A stretch of DNA of 32,163 nucleotides from an uncultured Eubacteriales bacterium (GCA_934445015.1 CAKSDJ010000014.1:1-32163); one strand, 5' to 3'; positions 7,801 through 17,074 are shown, counted from the first letter of the stretch. The notes: generated by a model from the sequence alone, not told the origin. Made by a program: numbers and translations.

Positions 7801-7840
7801 ACGCCGTCTTGAAACTTTTAATTTGAGACGGCCGTTTTTT
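7801..7840 (+). terminator. Intrinsic terminator after the SUFU gene
   Basis: The stem CCGTCT (7804-7809) / AGACGG (7826-7831) is extended by an outer ACG/CGT with one bulge and followed by TTTTTT (7835-7840). It ends the plus-strand transcript of the SUFU gene, about 40 bases before the yitT-like start. Confidence 0.8.
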
Positions 7841-7879
7841 ATTTATAAATGCGGTAATAAAAATTTTCAAGGAGAAACA

Positions 7880-8767
7880 ATGATAAAGATAAAAGATGAA
7901 TTAAGAAAAACCAATTTTTTAAACTTTTTAATACTTGCGCTTGCCGGAATAATAAACGCATTCGGTGTGACGGTCTTTTTGTTTCCTATGAAATTATATG
8001 ACAGCGGTGTTTCGGGTTTATCTATGTTGCTTGATCAGGTTACTCCCCCGTATTTAACACTGTCGCTCTTTTTGTTAGTTATAAATATTCCTATTTTTAT
8101 TTTCGGTATGAAAAGGCAGGGATTTGTATTTACGGTATATTCCATTTATACCATCTGTATTTATTCGCTTATGTCTTTTTTAATAATGGATGTATTTCCT
8201 ATTGATGTTAAGTTTGCGTCACCTCTTGCTGGTGAAGATTTGCTTTTATGTGCTATATTCGGCGGAGTGATTTCGGGAATAGGCAGCGGTCTTACTATCA
8301 GATTTGGCGGTGCTATTGACGGAATAGACGTTCTGTCGGTAATATTTGCCAAAAGACTTGGTATTTCAATAGGCAGTTTCGTTATGGTTTTTAATGCAAT
8401 TTTATATATTGTTTGCGGTGTAATAATTGAAAGTTGGATATTACCGTTGTATTCAATAATTACATATTTTATTGCATCAAAAACAATCGATTATATTGTT
8501 GAAGGATTTAACCACTCCAAATGTGCTATGATAGTTACGGTTAAGGCTGATAAAATTACGAGCGAATTGCAAAATAATTTCAGCAGCAGCGGAACAATAG
8601 TAAAAGCAATCGGCGGATATTCGCGCGAAGAGAAAGAAATAATTTATTTTATTGTTAATGCATTTCAGATTTATAAGGTAAAACAACTCGTGCATGAAAT
8701 TGACCCCAAGGCATATATATCACTGCATGATATAACCGATGTAATAACCAAAAGGGATAATTTATAA
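7880..8767 (+). CDS. YitT-family membrane protein
   Basis: The 295-residue protein has about five to six transmembrane helices (residues 15-205) followed by a soluble C-terminal domain (DUF2179-like; CAMIVTVKADKI ... AYISLHDITDVI). The family signature is seen in NAFGVTVFLFPMKLYDSGVSG and in RFGGAIDGIDVLSVI. The molecular function of YitT proteins is not established; they are often called putative transporters. ATG 7880 is preceded by AAGGAG at 5 bases. A longer frame from 7823 overlaps the upstream terminator and is rejected. The gene appears monocistronic, closed by the terminator at 8783-8812. Confidence 0.9.
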   Translation: MIKIKDELRKTNFLNFLILALAGIINAFGVTVFLFPMKLYDSGVSGLSMLLDQVTPPYLTLSLFLLVINIPIFIFGMKRQGFVFTVYSIYTICIYSLMSFLIMDVFPIDVKFASPLAGEDLLLCAIFGGVISGIGSGLTIRFGGAIDGIDVLSVIFAKRLGISIGSFVMVFNAILYIVCGVIIESWILPLYSIITYFIASKTIDYIVEGFNHSKCAMIVTVKADKITSELQNNFSSSGTIVKAIGGYSREEKEIIYFIVNAFQIYKVKQLVHEIDPKAYISLHDITDVITKRDNL

Positions 8768-8782
8768 AATTATATAAAAAAA

Positions 8783-8819
8783 GAGGTATCAATCAACACC
8801 GATTGATACCTCTCTTTTT
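8783..8819. terminator. Strong bidirectional terminator between convergent genes
   Basis: A perfect 12-bp stem (GAGGTATCAATC 8783-8794, GATTGATACCTC 8801-8812) with loop AACACC has T-rich sequence on the right and A-rich sequence on the left. It can therefore stop both the yitT-like transcript and the long minus-strand hydrogenase operon. Confidence 0.9.
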
Positions 8820-10242
8820 ATTTTAACATCGATATTGCGTCTGTAATTGTTTTTTCAAACGCTTCTTTGCCGTATTTGTCAACTTCGGCCTTGTTTTTTT
8901 CGCCGTGAGTAAGACATCCTGCACCGCCTATACATCCGCCGATACATGCCATACCTTCTATAAAGTTTGCATCCGTTAGATTTTTGGACTTTTTAAGAAG
9001 TGCTATTTTACATTGTTCAATGCCGTCGCACGAACACGCTTTCAATTCAAAATCGGTGTCGCCGTGTTCTTTAAGCCCCTGAGCAACTGCATCGGTAAGT
9101 CCGCCCGAACGGGCAAATATTCTGCCGAAGTACGATGCGTTGTCAAGTACACTTTCAGGCAATTCGGTAATGTCAATATCCTTTGAATCAAAAAGCGCCT
9201 GTAATTCTTCAAAAGTCATTGCAACATCAACATACGGTTTTACCGATTCTTTTTGAACTTCTGCCTTTTTAGCGGTACACGGACCTATAAAAACAACCTT
9301 ACAACCGTTTTCGTTCTCTTTAAGATATTTTGCAATTGTTGCCATAGGAGAAAGATTGTGCGAAATAAACGGCACCAAATTAGGAAAATTCTTTTCGATA
9401 TAACTTACAAATGCCGGACAGCATGAACTTGTTAAAAATCCTTTTTCTACAAGTTCACGGCTCTCGGCATCAGCAACCATATCGGCACCGAGAGCTGCTT
9501 CTACAACTGTATAAAATCCGAGCTTTTTAAGTCCGGTAATTACCTGACCTAATTTTGCATATTTAAACTGACTCGAAATTGACGGAGCAACAACGGCATA
9601 AACTTTATATTGTTTATTGTTTTCGCTTTTTTTAATTATGTCGATTGCATCAAGTATAAACGATTTATCGGTAATTGCTCCGAAAGGACATTGATAAACA
9701 CAAGCTCCGCATTCGATACATTTTTCGTTATCGATTGCCGCCGCTTTATCATCGTTCATTTTTATCGCCTTAATCTTACAGGCGTTTTCGCAAGGTCTTT
9801 TGCGGCTGATAATAGCAGTATACGGACATACCCGCGCACAAGCACCGCATTCTTTACACTTTGATTTATCAATATGAGCCACGTGATTTTGGTCAAATGA
9901 GATAGCGCCGAATTTGCAGGCGTCAAAACAGCGGTGTGCAAGACAACCCCTGCAGGCGTTTGTTACTTCGTGACCGCCCATGGGACATTCATCACAGGCA
10001 ATATCGATTACCTCGATAACATTAGGGTTATCTATGTTGCCGCCCATAGCAATCTTTACACGTTCGCTTAAAATTGCCCTCTCTTTATAAACACAACAGC
10101 GCATAGTGGGTGTTTTTCCGGGTACTATCTGTTTTGGAATATCCAATACATTGCCAATCAAATTATCGCTCCACGCAAGACGTGCCACTTCACGGAGAAC
10201 TTTGTATTTTAAATGTTGAACTTTTGTGTCGAATTTATACAT
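8818..10242 (-). CDS. [FeFe] hydrogenase, group B monomeric type
   Basis: This 474-residue iron-sulfur enzyme interconverts protons and H2 with electrons from ferredoxin-type carriers. It has a family-specific N-terminal region (1-80) and a Cys-rich region at 83-109. Ferredoxin-like CxxCxxC clusters include CKECGACARVCP (129-140) and CIECGACVYQCP (175-186). H-cluster motifs follow: L1 TSSCCPAF (C274, C275), L2 IGPCTAKKAE (C322) and L3 EGMACIGGCIGGAG (C433, C437). All four H-cluster cysteines are present. IGPC replaces the MPC of fast prototypic enzymes, which is usual outside group A. It starts behind AAAGGA and overlaps the phosphatase gene by 34 bases. It is the last gene of the Rex-controlled operon. 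Maturases HydEFG are not in the window. Confidence 0.92.
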   Translation of the reverse strand: MYKFDTKVQHLKYKVLREVARLAWSDNLIGNVLDIPKQIVPGKTPTMRCCVYKERAILSERVKIAMGGNIDNPNVIEVIDIACDECPMGGHEVTNACRGCLAHRCFDACKFGAISFDQNHVAHIDKSKCKECGACARVCPYTAIISRKRPCENACKIKAIKMNDDKAAAIDNEKCIECGACVYQCPFGAITDKSFILDAIDIIKKSENNKQYKVYAVVAPSISSQFKYAKLGQVITGLKKLGFYTVVEAALGADMVADAESRELVEKGFLTSSCCPAFVSYIEKNFPNLVPFISHNLSPMATIAKYLKENENGCKVVFIGPCTAKKAEVQKESVKPYVDVAMTFEELQALFDSKDIDITELPESVLDNASYFGRIFARSGGLTDAVAQGLKEHGDTDFELKACSCDGIEQCKIALLKKSKNLTDANFIEGMACIGGCIGGAGCLTHGEKNKAEVDKYGKEAFEKTITDAISMLK

Positions 10243-11408
10243 TTTAATTCCTTTCTAAAAATAACTGACTTTAATGCGCTTGCCCATTTGTCTTCAACCA
10301 AGTTCATTTTGATATTGAAATTGATTGGCAGATCCGGATTTTGGTGTGCTGGATTTACCGCACGACCCACGTAGAAGTTTATATCGGTTGCCTCTTCAAA
10401 CAACATACGGCAAATCAGTGACGCACCGTCACGATTAAAACCCCATTGTTCATAAAGTTCATTTTTGCCGAGAGCATCTTTGGCATACTCAATAACTTTA
10501 CTTATTGTAATTACACCCTCGGTTACCAAATCCACGCCCTCAATTTCGGCGATAGGAGGTACATCGCTTCTTTCAAAAGATAAACTTGCTTTTACAGGTT
10601 TACCTAAATACTTTGCCGCAATTGATGAAGTGGTACCGCCGCAAACTATATGCTTACCCTCTTTTGAAAAAAAGAGCGCCATCATACGGTTGCAGTCATC
10701 CCTGTTACGGGGAGGACCAAATAAAATATTCATCGGTTCACGTTTGCGGATCTTAACTACACAGGCCGTTGCGTCGTCACCGGGATGATATCCGTATTCT
10801 TTATTACACTCGTCAACAAGCATTGTTGCCAGCGTTTTTGCGGTGTATCCTACAACGGATATGCCTTTCATAAATTCGGCAATATCCTCCCACTTCCAAC
10901 CGAAATTAAAGGCAATGCCGATTCCTGCGTGAGGGCATCCATCGCTCATTGCAATCAGAATATCATCTTCCTGCAATTTTATAACAGATTTTAAAACATT
11001 TTTTTCACAAATGTTTATCTCTTGTTTCGGATAGTCAAAAATCTCTCCGTTGCGCAAGAAAATAACATTTGGGTTATCATACTGAATTATTTCAACTGTT
11101 TCGTTTTCAATTAAATGAATAATTGTAAACGTAGAGTACGCTACACCCCTGACAGAACAAATAGGCAGCGTTGCCGCGATTGTTGAAACGCAATCTTCAA
11201 GTTTTATTCCTTCTGCTAACATAGTAGAAATGATTTTTGACGTCAGCGTTGAAAGTATACTTGCTTTAACGCCGCTGCCAAGACCGTCGGCTAATACAAT
11301 TACCGTAGAGTTCTCATTTTGTTCAACAATGTCTATATGATCGCCGCAAAGTTGTTCGCCCTCATGGTTTATACTTTTCCATCCGATTTCGGCACATAAA
11401 TTATTCAT
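10209..11408 (-). CDS. SpoIIE/PP2C-type serine phosphatase
   Basis: The 399-residue protein has a PPM/SpoIIE-type phosphatase domain in its first 220 residues. Metal-binding motifs are VLADGLGSGVKAS near the N-terminus, AMSDGCPHAG in the middle and YHPGDDATACVVKI. The remaining 170 residues (from about FGPPRNRDDCNRMMALFF) form a domain commonly attached to phosphatases found beside sensory hydrogenases; I cannot assign a function to it. No membrane segment is present, unlike sporulation SpoIIE itself. The start overlaps the end of the PAS-hydrogenase gene by 8 bases, which implies tight translational coupling. The natural inference is that the sensory hydrogenase controls this phosphatase; its substrate is not evident. 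Confidence 0.88.
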   Translation of the reverse strand: MNNLCAEIGWKSINHEGEQLCGDHIDIVEQNENSTVIVLADGLGSGVKASILSTLTSKIISTMLAEGIKLEDCVSTIAATLPICSVRGVAYSTFTIIHLIENETVEIIQYDNPNVIFLRNGEIFDYPKQEINICEKNVLKSVIKLQEDDILIAMSDGCPHAGIGIAFNFGWKWEDIAEFMKGISVVGYTAKTLATMLVDECNKEYGYHPGDDATACVVKIRKREPMNILFGPPRNRDDCNRMMALFFSKEGKHIVCGGTTSSIAAKYLGKPVKASLSFERSDVPPIAEIEGVDLVTEGVITISKVIEYAKDALGKNELYEQWGFNRDGASLICRMLFEEATDINFYVGRAVNPAHQNPDLPINFNIKMNLVEDKWASALKSVIFRKELKCINSTQKFNI

Positions 11409-13074
11409 CGCCTATCGACTCCTTTAATTTTGTCAAAGCGATTTTGGTTTCTGCCGCGGTTTCGCCGAGTAATGATGCTATTTCCTGAACAATGCGCATC
11501 TGTTTATCAACAACTTTATCCGCAATTTCAATAGTTTGACGGCTTATGTCCTCTTTTTTCTCGCGTTGTGTTTCCTCAACGGTTACATCGCGAAGAATAC
11601 AAAGGATAAGTTTATAATCACGGTCATAAACAACCGTTTTTTCAACATATTTTTCGTACTCTGCCAAATACTCGCGCTTGTTATGTATATTTCTGCCGTT
11701 TGAAAGAACATTTACAAAATCTGTTGGGTCAAGCACACGCACAACCTGATCACCCAAAATATCGGAAGGCAAACGCAGGTTAAGTATTTTAAGTGCGGCT
11801 TTGTTAACTTGCTGAACCTCAAGTCCCTCATTAAGCACAATAAGACCGTTTGGCGAGTTTCTTGCAATAGTATCGGAAAAGTTTTCTGCTTTATCTTTTA
11901 AGAAAGGCAAACACATAGAAATTTCTGCCTTGCCCTGTAAAATTGCTATTGCTTTTTCGCGGCAGGTGTCATATCCGCATGAGCCGCAATTAAGTTCATC
12001 ACTGGGTTTAATCTTGCCCATTTGATGAAGTGTTTCACGAATTTGCATTTCACTCGGTTCAATATTTCTTTGTTCGATAACGGTAAATCCTTTATACAGT
12101 TCGGTTTTCGGAGGCTGTGTTACCTGAAAATCGTTTTCACCGGCATAATTTGAAACCGAAGCATAATCCTTTACAGGTGAACGGTGAAATTTTTCCATAA
12201 CAGGACCGCCGATACAACTGCCCACACAGGCCGACATTTCAATAAAACAGTGATGAACGTTACCTGCTTCAATGTCCTTAAGTGCGGCAATACAGTTTTC
12301 GGTGCCGTCAATTGCCATATATGTATAATTAGGATTATCAAGCGCCATTGTTTTTAAAATACCGCCTGTCGTAGGGAAAAAACGTGCCTTGCTGTTTTCG
12401 TTGCTGTCCATTTTTTGTTCTAAAACAATATTTTCGGATTTAAGCCATGCCGTAATCTCATCAAATGTCAAAACGGCGTCTACGATACCATCGTAATACT
12501 GTGCTTCATCCTTTTTTGCAACACAGGGACCAACAAAAACGGTTTTTGCGTTTGGAATACGTTTTTTAATATCTTTGCAATGAGCCTGCATAGGCGAAAA
12601 TACATTAGCAAGATATGGTAATAAGTCGGGAAAATGCTTTTGTATTAACAGATTGACCGAATGGCAACACGAGGTGATAATAATATCATTTTGACCTTCA
12701 TTGCAAAGGTTATTATACTCATTTTTTATAAGCGTAGCACCTATTGCGGTTTCTTCAACATCATAAAATCCAAGTTTTTTTAATGCTTCACGCATAGATT
12801 CTATGCCTACCCCGTCATAATTGGCTATAAACGACGGAGCAAGACTTATAACAACAGGGTCGCCGCTTTGCAAAAGAACTTTTACCTTCTCTGTTTCATC
12901 AACGATCTGTTTGGCATCCTGTGGGCAAACAACAAAACATTGTCCGCACATAATACACTCATTACCTATTATATATGCCTGATTGCCTGAAAATCGTATA
13001 GATTTAACCGGGCAATGCCTTATACATTTATAACAGTTTTTACAATTTGATTTTTTTAAGGTCAAACATTCCAT
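11401..13074 (-). CDS. hydS: Sensory [FeFe] hydrogenase with PAS domain (group C, HydS-like)
   Basis: This 557-residue protein is thought to sense H2. N-terminal ferredoxin clusters (CKNCYKCIRHCP 11-22, CIMCGQCFVVCP 40-51) lead to an H-cluster domain: L1 TSCCHSV (C136, C137), L2 VGPCVAKKDE (C184) and L3 MSACVGSCIGG (C283, C287). The usual TSCCPxW proline and tryptophan are replaced. A four-cysteine Fe-S segment follows (C363, C366, C371, C388), then a PAS domain at about 400-505 and a helical, possibly coiled-coil tail. No histidine-kinase or DNA-binding output is fused, so a partner must carry the output. The overlapping phosphatase gene is the obvious candidate. Related hydS genes sit beside a second hydrogenase gene in Ruminococcus albus. 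Confidence 0.9.
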   Translation of the reverse strand: MECLTLKKSNCKNCYKCIRHCPVKSIRFSGNQAYIIGNECIMCGQCFVVCPQDAKQIVDETEKVKVLLQSGDPVVISLAPSFIANYDGVGIESMREALKKLGFYDVEETAIGATLIKNEYNNLCNEGQNDIIITSCCHSVNLLIQKHFPDLLPYLANVFSPMQAHCKDIKKRIPNAKTVFVGPCVAKKDEAQYYDGIVDAVLTFDEITAWLKSENIVLEQKMDSNENSKARFFPTTGGILKTMALDNPNYTYMAIDGTENCIAALKDIEAGNVHHCFIEMSACVGSCIGGPVMEKFHRSPVKDYASVSNYAGENDFQVTQPPKTELYKGFTVIEQRNIEPSEMQIRETLHQMGKIKPSDELNCGSCGYDTCREKAIAILQGKAEISMCLPFLKDKAENFSDTIARNSPNGLIVLNEGLEVQQVNKAALKILNLRLPSDILGDQVVRVLDPTDFVNVLSNGRNIHNKREYLAEYEKYVEKTVVYDRDYKLILCILRDVTVEETQREKKEDISRQTIEIADKVVDKQMRIVQEIASLLGETAAETKIALTKLKESIGDE

Positions 13075-13080
13075 CGTGTG

Positions 13081-13341
13081 TTATCCCCTTTCTTTTTGAA
13101 CCGGATTAAAAACTTTGTCGGTAAAGAAATCATCAAAATTTTCGGGAGTAACGCCGGTGTAAACGTTGTTGTCAACGGATACCGTTACACCAACACGGTT
13201 ACACTTGCCGGTACAAAAACTGCCGGCAAGTGTAACATCATTTTGCAAATTATTTTCTGATATGGCTTTTTGAAAAAGTTCAATAATTTTTTCCGATCCC
13301 CTCAAATGGCATGAAGAACCCACGCAAATTTGAACGATCAT
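13081..13341 (-). CDS. NuoE-like thioredoxin-fold [2Fe-2S] protein, copy 2
   Basis: The 86-residue protein has a thioredoxin-like ferredoxin fold. The cluster ligands are in CVGSSCHLRG at the N-terminus and GSFCTGKC further on, the C-x4-C ... C-x3-C pattern of NuoE/HoxE-type [2Fe-2S] domains. It is clearly paralogous to the next gene upstream and probably arose by tandem duplication. It likely carries electrons to or from the hydrogenases or AdhE-linked redox partners, or acts with the sensory hydrogenase; this is inferred from context. It starts 1 base after the upstream copy's stop and lies 6 bases before hydS. Confidence 0.88.
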   Translation of the reverse strand: MIVQICVGSSCHLRGSEKIIELFQKAISENNLQNDVTLAGSFCTGKCNRVGVTVSVDNNVYTGVTPENFDDFFTDKVFNPVQKERG

Positions 13342-13342
13342 A

Positions 13343-13585
13343 TTATTTCACCTTGCTCAGAATATTTTTTTCAAAAAATTCATCTACGGTAGCGGGTGTA
13401 ACCGAATAAAAGTCGTCATCTACCGTAACGCAAACTCCTTTTTTACATTTACCCATACAAAAAGTGCCTGCAAGTTCAACATTATCACCGATATTATTCT
13501 CACCTATAAGATATTGCAACTGTTCAACAACCTGTCTGGAACCCTTAATATGACACGAAGAACCTATACAAACCGTCACTTTCAT
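13343..13585 (-). CDS. NuoE-like thioredoxin-fold [2Fe-2S] protein, copy 1
   Basis: The 80-residue protein has the same pattern as its neighbour: CIGSSCHIKGS, then GTFCMGKCKKGVCVTV. The ligands C-x4-C and C-x3-C are intact, while an additional Cys (KGVC) is unique to this copy. The two proteins share the SSCH(L/I)xGS block, the LAGxFCxGKC block and a C-terminal TPxxxDxFF motif. The ribosome site GGGG is 7-8 bases upstream of the ATG. It stands between the kinase-like gene and copy 2 in the operon. Stand-alone subunits of this kind are common in clostridial hydrogenase clusters. Confidence 0.88.
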   Translation of the reverse strand: MKVTVCIGSSCHIKGSRQVVEQLQYLIGENNIGDNVELAGTFCMGKCKKGVCVTVDDDFYSVTPATVDEFFEKNILSKVK

Positions 13586-13600
13586 TTTTATATCCCCTTT

Positions 13601-14350
13601 TTATTCGTAATCTACAACATCGATCCAGGAATTTAAGAATTCTCTTTCCTGAGCGTTGCCTTTAACTGTTTGCGAAGCCGCTACAATAGGCATCCATTTT
13701 TGAACGTATTGTTTTGCGGTATTGCTTTTTTCACAGAACAGATCAAGATACTTTTTAGCACCGTCAATATCACCGTTAAGCCAGAAAAGCAGGTACGTGC
13801 GCGCAGCATCGGCAGATGCGTTACCCTGTGTTGCGTGGGACCAGTCAAGAATATAAGGTGTGCCGTCCTCAGAAATTATTATATTGGACGGGTTAAAGTC
13901 GCCGTGGCAAAGTTTATTGTGTTTGGGCATTGCCTCAAGGCGTGTATGAAGGTCATAACGCACGGTAGCAGACAAATTGGTCTCGCTGATTTTGCGGTTC
14001 ATTTTATCTTTTAATTTGTTAAGACCGGGACATGTTTTTGAATGCATAGTAAGTTGCAGATCAACAAACAAATTCAAATACTCGTCTTTTTTATCGGGAT
14101 TTTCATTCATAAGTTCGGCAAGGGTTTTGCCCTTAATATATTCCGAAACGATTGTCCATTTGCCGTCGGTCATAGTAACCTCAAGAATTTTAGGGATGTT
14201 TAAACCTGTTTCTTCAACTCTTGATTGGTTCAATGCTTCATTCAAAACATCTGACTTTGAATATGACTTATCAAAGACCTTATATGCCTTTGCGCCGTCA
14301 CGATAAACGGTTTTATTATTTCTAACAGCAATAATACGATTCAGTTCCAT
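13601..14350 (-). CDS. APH/choline-kinase-fold phosphotransferase
   Basis: This 249-residue soluble protein has the fold of aminoglycoside/choline kinases. The catalytic loop LCHGDFNPSNIII (H149, D151, N156) and the metal-binding D169 in YILDWSHA are present. An N-lobe segment VSEYIKGKTLAEL matches the hinge region. The family phosphorylates small molecules or occasionally proteins; the substrate here is unknown. Drug resistance is not a sensible inference, because the gene is embedded between adhE and hydrogenase genes. Together with the PP2C phosphatase in the same operon it could form an opposing kinase-phosphatase pair, but this is a hypothesis. GGAG precedes the ATG, and adhE ends 15 bases upstream. 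Confidence 0.85.
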   Translation of the reverse strand: MELNRIIAVRNNKTVYRDGAKAYKVFDKSYSKSDVLNEALNQSRVEETGLNIPKILEVTMTDGKWTIVSEYIKGKTLAELMNENPDKKDEYLNLFVDLQLTMHSKTCPGLNKLKDKMNRKISETNLSATVRYDLHTRLEAMPKHNKLCHGDFNPSNIIISEDGTPYILDWSHATQGNASADAARTYLLFWLNGDIDGAKKYLDLFCEKSNTAKQYVQKWMPIVAASQTVKGNAQEREFLNSWIDVVDYE

Positions 14351-14365
14351 CTTAATAAATCTCCT

Positions 14366-17074
14366 TTAATTCTTTTTCAAACCGCTTTTTGCTCTGCGGT
14401 ATGCCTGTTTAAAATTGTGTTCATCATCTACAGGTTCTGCATATTCGGCTGTGGGCATTTTGGGTTCTTCAAAATGTTTTTCACCGTAATAAGCGTTAAG
14501 GTACATTTGTTTGATTTCGCTCATAAGAGGATAACGTGGGTTGGCGCCGGTGCACTGATCGTCAAATGCCTGTTCAACCATTGCATCAAGTCGATCGAGA
14601 AAATCTTTTTCATCGGTAACATAATCCTTAATAGCCGGTTTAATACCTACTCTTGCTTTAAGGTCATTTACTGCCTTTATTAAATTCTCTAATTTTTCTT
14701 TATCGGTATTTCCGCCGAGATTCAAAGCATCGGCAACCATTGCATAACGTTCAAGTGTATGCGGATGATCGTATTGACTGAATGTGCCCATTTTAACCGG
14801 TGCTTCTGCTGCATTGAATCTTAAAACTTCTTCAAGCATAAGTGCGTTTGCTACGCCGTGCGGAATGTGGTGGAAAGCACCGAGTTTGTGGGCCATTGAG
14901 TGACATACACCGAGAAAAGCATTTGCAAATGCCATACCTGCCATTGTGGCGGCATTTGCCATTTTTTCGCGTGCCTCAACATCATTCTGACCGTTTTCAT
15001 AAGCACGGGGTAAATATGTGAAAATTGTCTGCAACGCTTTTATTGCGAGTCCGTCGGTGTAATCGGTTGCCATAACCGATGCAATTGCTTCAAGGGCGTG
15101 AGATACGGCGTCTATACCAGAAGCGGCGGTAAGACCTTTAGGTGCACTCATATGGAAATCGGTATCGATTATTGCCATATTAGGAAGCAATTGATAGTCT
15201 GCAAGAGGATATTTAACACCTGATTTTTCATCGGTAATTACCGCAAACGGTGTAACCTCAGAACCGGTACCTGCCGAAGTAGGAATTGCGATGAAATATG
15301 CTTTTTCACCCATTTTCGGGAATGTGTAAACTCTTTTACGAATATCGATAAAGCGCATTGCCATATCCATAAAATCAACCTCGGGATGTTCATAAAGCAC
15401 CCACATAATTTTACCGGCATCCATAGCAGAACCACCGCCCAATGCAATTATGCAATCGGGTTTGAACGCTCTCATAAGTTCGGCACCTGCTTTTGCGCAA
15501 GCCAGTGTAGGATCGGGAGCAACATCAAAGAAAGTTTCGTGAACAATGCCCATTTCATCAAGTTTATCGGTAATCGGTTTGGTGTATCCGTTGTTATAAA
15601 GGAAACTGTCGGTTACAACAAATGCTCTTTTTTTGCCCATAACATTTTTGAGTTCGTCAAGGGCTACAGGCAAGCAGCCTTTTTTGATATAAACCTTTTC
15701 AGGCGCTCTGAACCACAACATATTTTCCCTTCTTTCAGCAACTGTTTTAATATTTATAAGGTGTTTAACGCCAACATTTTCAGATACACTGTTACCGCCC
15801 CAGGAACCACAACCGAGTGTGAGTGACGGGGCAAGTTTAAAGTTGTAAAGATCGCCTATACCGCCGTGTGATGACGGAGTGTTTACCAAAATACGGCAGG
15901 TTTTCATACGGCTTGCGAACTCGTTTAATTTTTCCTGTTCGGTTGTTACATTAAGATATATTGAAGACGTATGACCGTAACCGCCGTCGGCAATTAAATG
16001 TTCTGCTTTTGAAAATGCGTCTTGAATATCTTCGGCTTTATACATTGCAAGAACCGGTGAAAGTTTTTCGTGTGCAAATTCTTCGGAAAGTTCTACACTT
16101 TCAACTTCACCTATAAGGATTTTACTGCCCTCAGGAACTTCTACGCCTGCAAGTTTGGCAATTTTATATGCCGACTGACCGACTATTTTTGCATTCAATG
16201 CACCGTTGATAAGAATTGTCTTTCTGACTTTTTCGATTTCATCATCTTTAAGGAAATAGCAACCTCTGGCGGCAAATTCTTCCTTAACGGCATCGTAAAC
16301 GTTTTTATGAACGATAACCGACTGCTCACTTGCACAGATCATACCGTTATCAAATGTTTTTGAGTGTATGATTGAGTTTACTGCAAGAATAATATCGGCG
16401 GTATCGTCGATGATTGCAGGTGTGTTGCCGGCACCAACGCCTAATGCAGGTTTACCGCTTGAATATGCGGCTTTTACCATTCCGGGTCCGCCGGTTGCAA
16501 GTATAATGTCAACTTCTTTCATGAGAAGATTTGTAAGATCAAGGCTAGGTATATCGATCCATTCTATAATGCCTTCGGGTGCACCTGCCTTAACCGCAGC
16601 ATCAAGCACAAGTTTTGCTGCGGCAATTGTTGACTGTTTTGCACGCGGGTGCGGGCTTACGATTATTGCATTGCGTGTTTTAAGGGCAATCAATGTTTTA
16701 AATATTGCGGTAGATGTAGGATTGGTTGTAGGTATAACCGCACCGATAACACCGATAGGTTCCGCAATTTTTTTAATTCCGTAAGCCTTATCCTCTTCAA
16801 GAACACCGCAGGTTTTGGTGTTTTTATATGCGTTATATATATATTCGGCAGCGTAATTGTTTTTGATTACCTTGTCTTCAACAATACCCATACCTGTTTC
16901 TTCAACTGCGAGTTTTGCAAGCGGAATTCTTGCCTGATTTGCGGCAATTGCGGCTGCCTTAAAAATTTTGTCTACCTGTTCCTGCGTATAAGTTGCAAAT
17001 TTTCTTTGCGCTTCTTTTACACGAACAAGCGCTTCTTCAAGCGCTTCGACATTGTCAATGATTTTTCTTTCCAT
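14366..17074 (-). CDS. adhE: Bifunctional acetaldehyde-CoA / alcohol dehydrogenase AdhE
   Basis: The 902-residue cytoplasmic enzyme reduces acetyl-CoA to acetaldehyde and then to ethanol, re-oxidising two NADH. The N-terminal aldehyde dehydrogenase half carries the NPTSTAIFK region and the catalytic cysteine in NGMICASEQSVIV near residue 250. The C-terminal iron-dependent alcohol dehydrogenase half (from about 460) has the GGGSAMDAGK nucleotide motif, PTSAGTGSEVTPF, and iron-ligand histidines in HALEAIAS, HSMAHKLGAFHHIPHG. The length is normal for the fusion. The start has GGAGG at 8 bases. It follows rex by 20 bases with no room for its own operator, so it is probably controlled by the Rex site upstream of rex. 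AdhE is a classical Rex target. Confidence 0.97.
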   Translation of the reverse strand: MERKIIDNVEALEEALVRVKEAQRKFATYTQEQVDKIFKAAAIAANQARIPLAKLAVEETGMGIVEDKVIKNNYAAEYIYNAYKNTKTCGVLEEDKAYGIKKIAEPIGVIGAVIPTTNPTSTAIFKTLIALKTRNAIIVSPHPRAKQSTIAAAKLVLDAAVKAGAPEGIIEWIDIPSLDLTNLLMKEVDIILATGGPGMVKAAYSSGKPALGVGAGNTPAIIDDTADIILAVNSIIHSKTFDNGMICASEQSVIVHKNVYDAVKEEFAARGCYFLKDDEIEKVRKTILINGALNAKIVGQSAYKIAKLAGVEVPEGSKILIGEVESVELSEEFAHEKLSPVLAMYKAEDIQDAFSKAEHLIADGGYGHTSSIYLNVTTEQEKLNEFASRMKTCRILVNTPSSHGGIGDLYNFKLAPSLTLGCGSWGGNSVSENVGVKHLINIKTVAERRENMLWFRAPEKVYIKKGCLPVALDELKNVMGKKRAFVVTDSFLYNNGYTKPITDKLDEMGIVHETFFDVAPDPTLACAKAGAELMRAFKPDCIIALGGGSAMDAGKIMWVLYEHPEVDFMDMAMRFIDIRKRVYTFPKMGEKAYFIAIPTSAGTGSEVTPFAVITDEKSGVKYPLADYQLLPNMAIIDTDFHMSAPKGLTAASGIDAVSHALEAIASVMATDYTDGLAIKALQTIFTYLPRAYENGQNDVEAREKMANAATMAGMAFANAFLGVCHSMAHKLGAFHHIPHGVANALMLEEVLRFNAAEAPVKMGTFSQYDHPHTLERYAMVADALNLGGNTDKEKLENLIKAVNDLKARVGIKPAIKDYVTDEKDFLDRLDAMVEQAFDDQCTGANPRYPLMSEIKQMYLNAYYGEKHFEEPKMPTAEYAEPVDDEHNFKQAYRRAKSGLKKN

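Noticed and set aside
13601..14350. Aminoglycoside resistance gene
   Set aside because: Only the kinase fold is shared. The gene is embedded in a fermentative operon and there is no mobile context.
16368..16784. 138-residue open frame antisense to adhE
   Set aside because: It is a shadow of a highly conserved gene, with no ribosome site and no recognisable protein.
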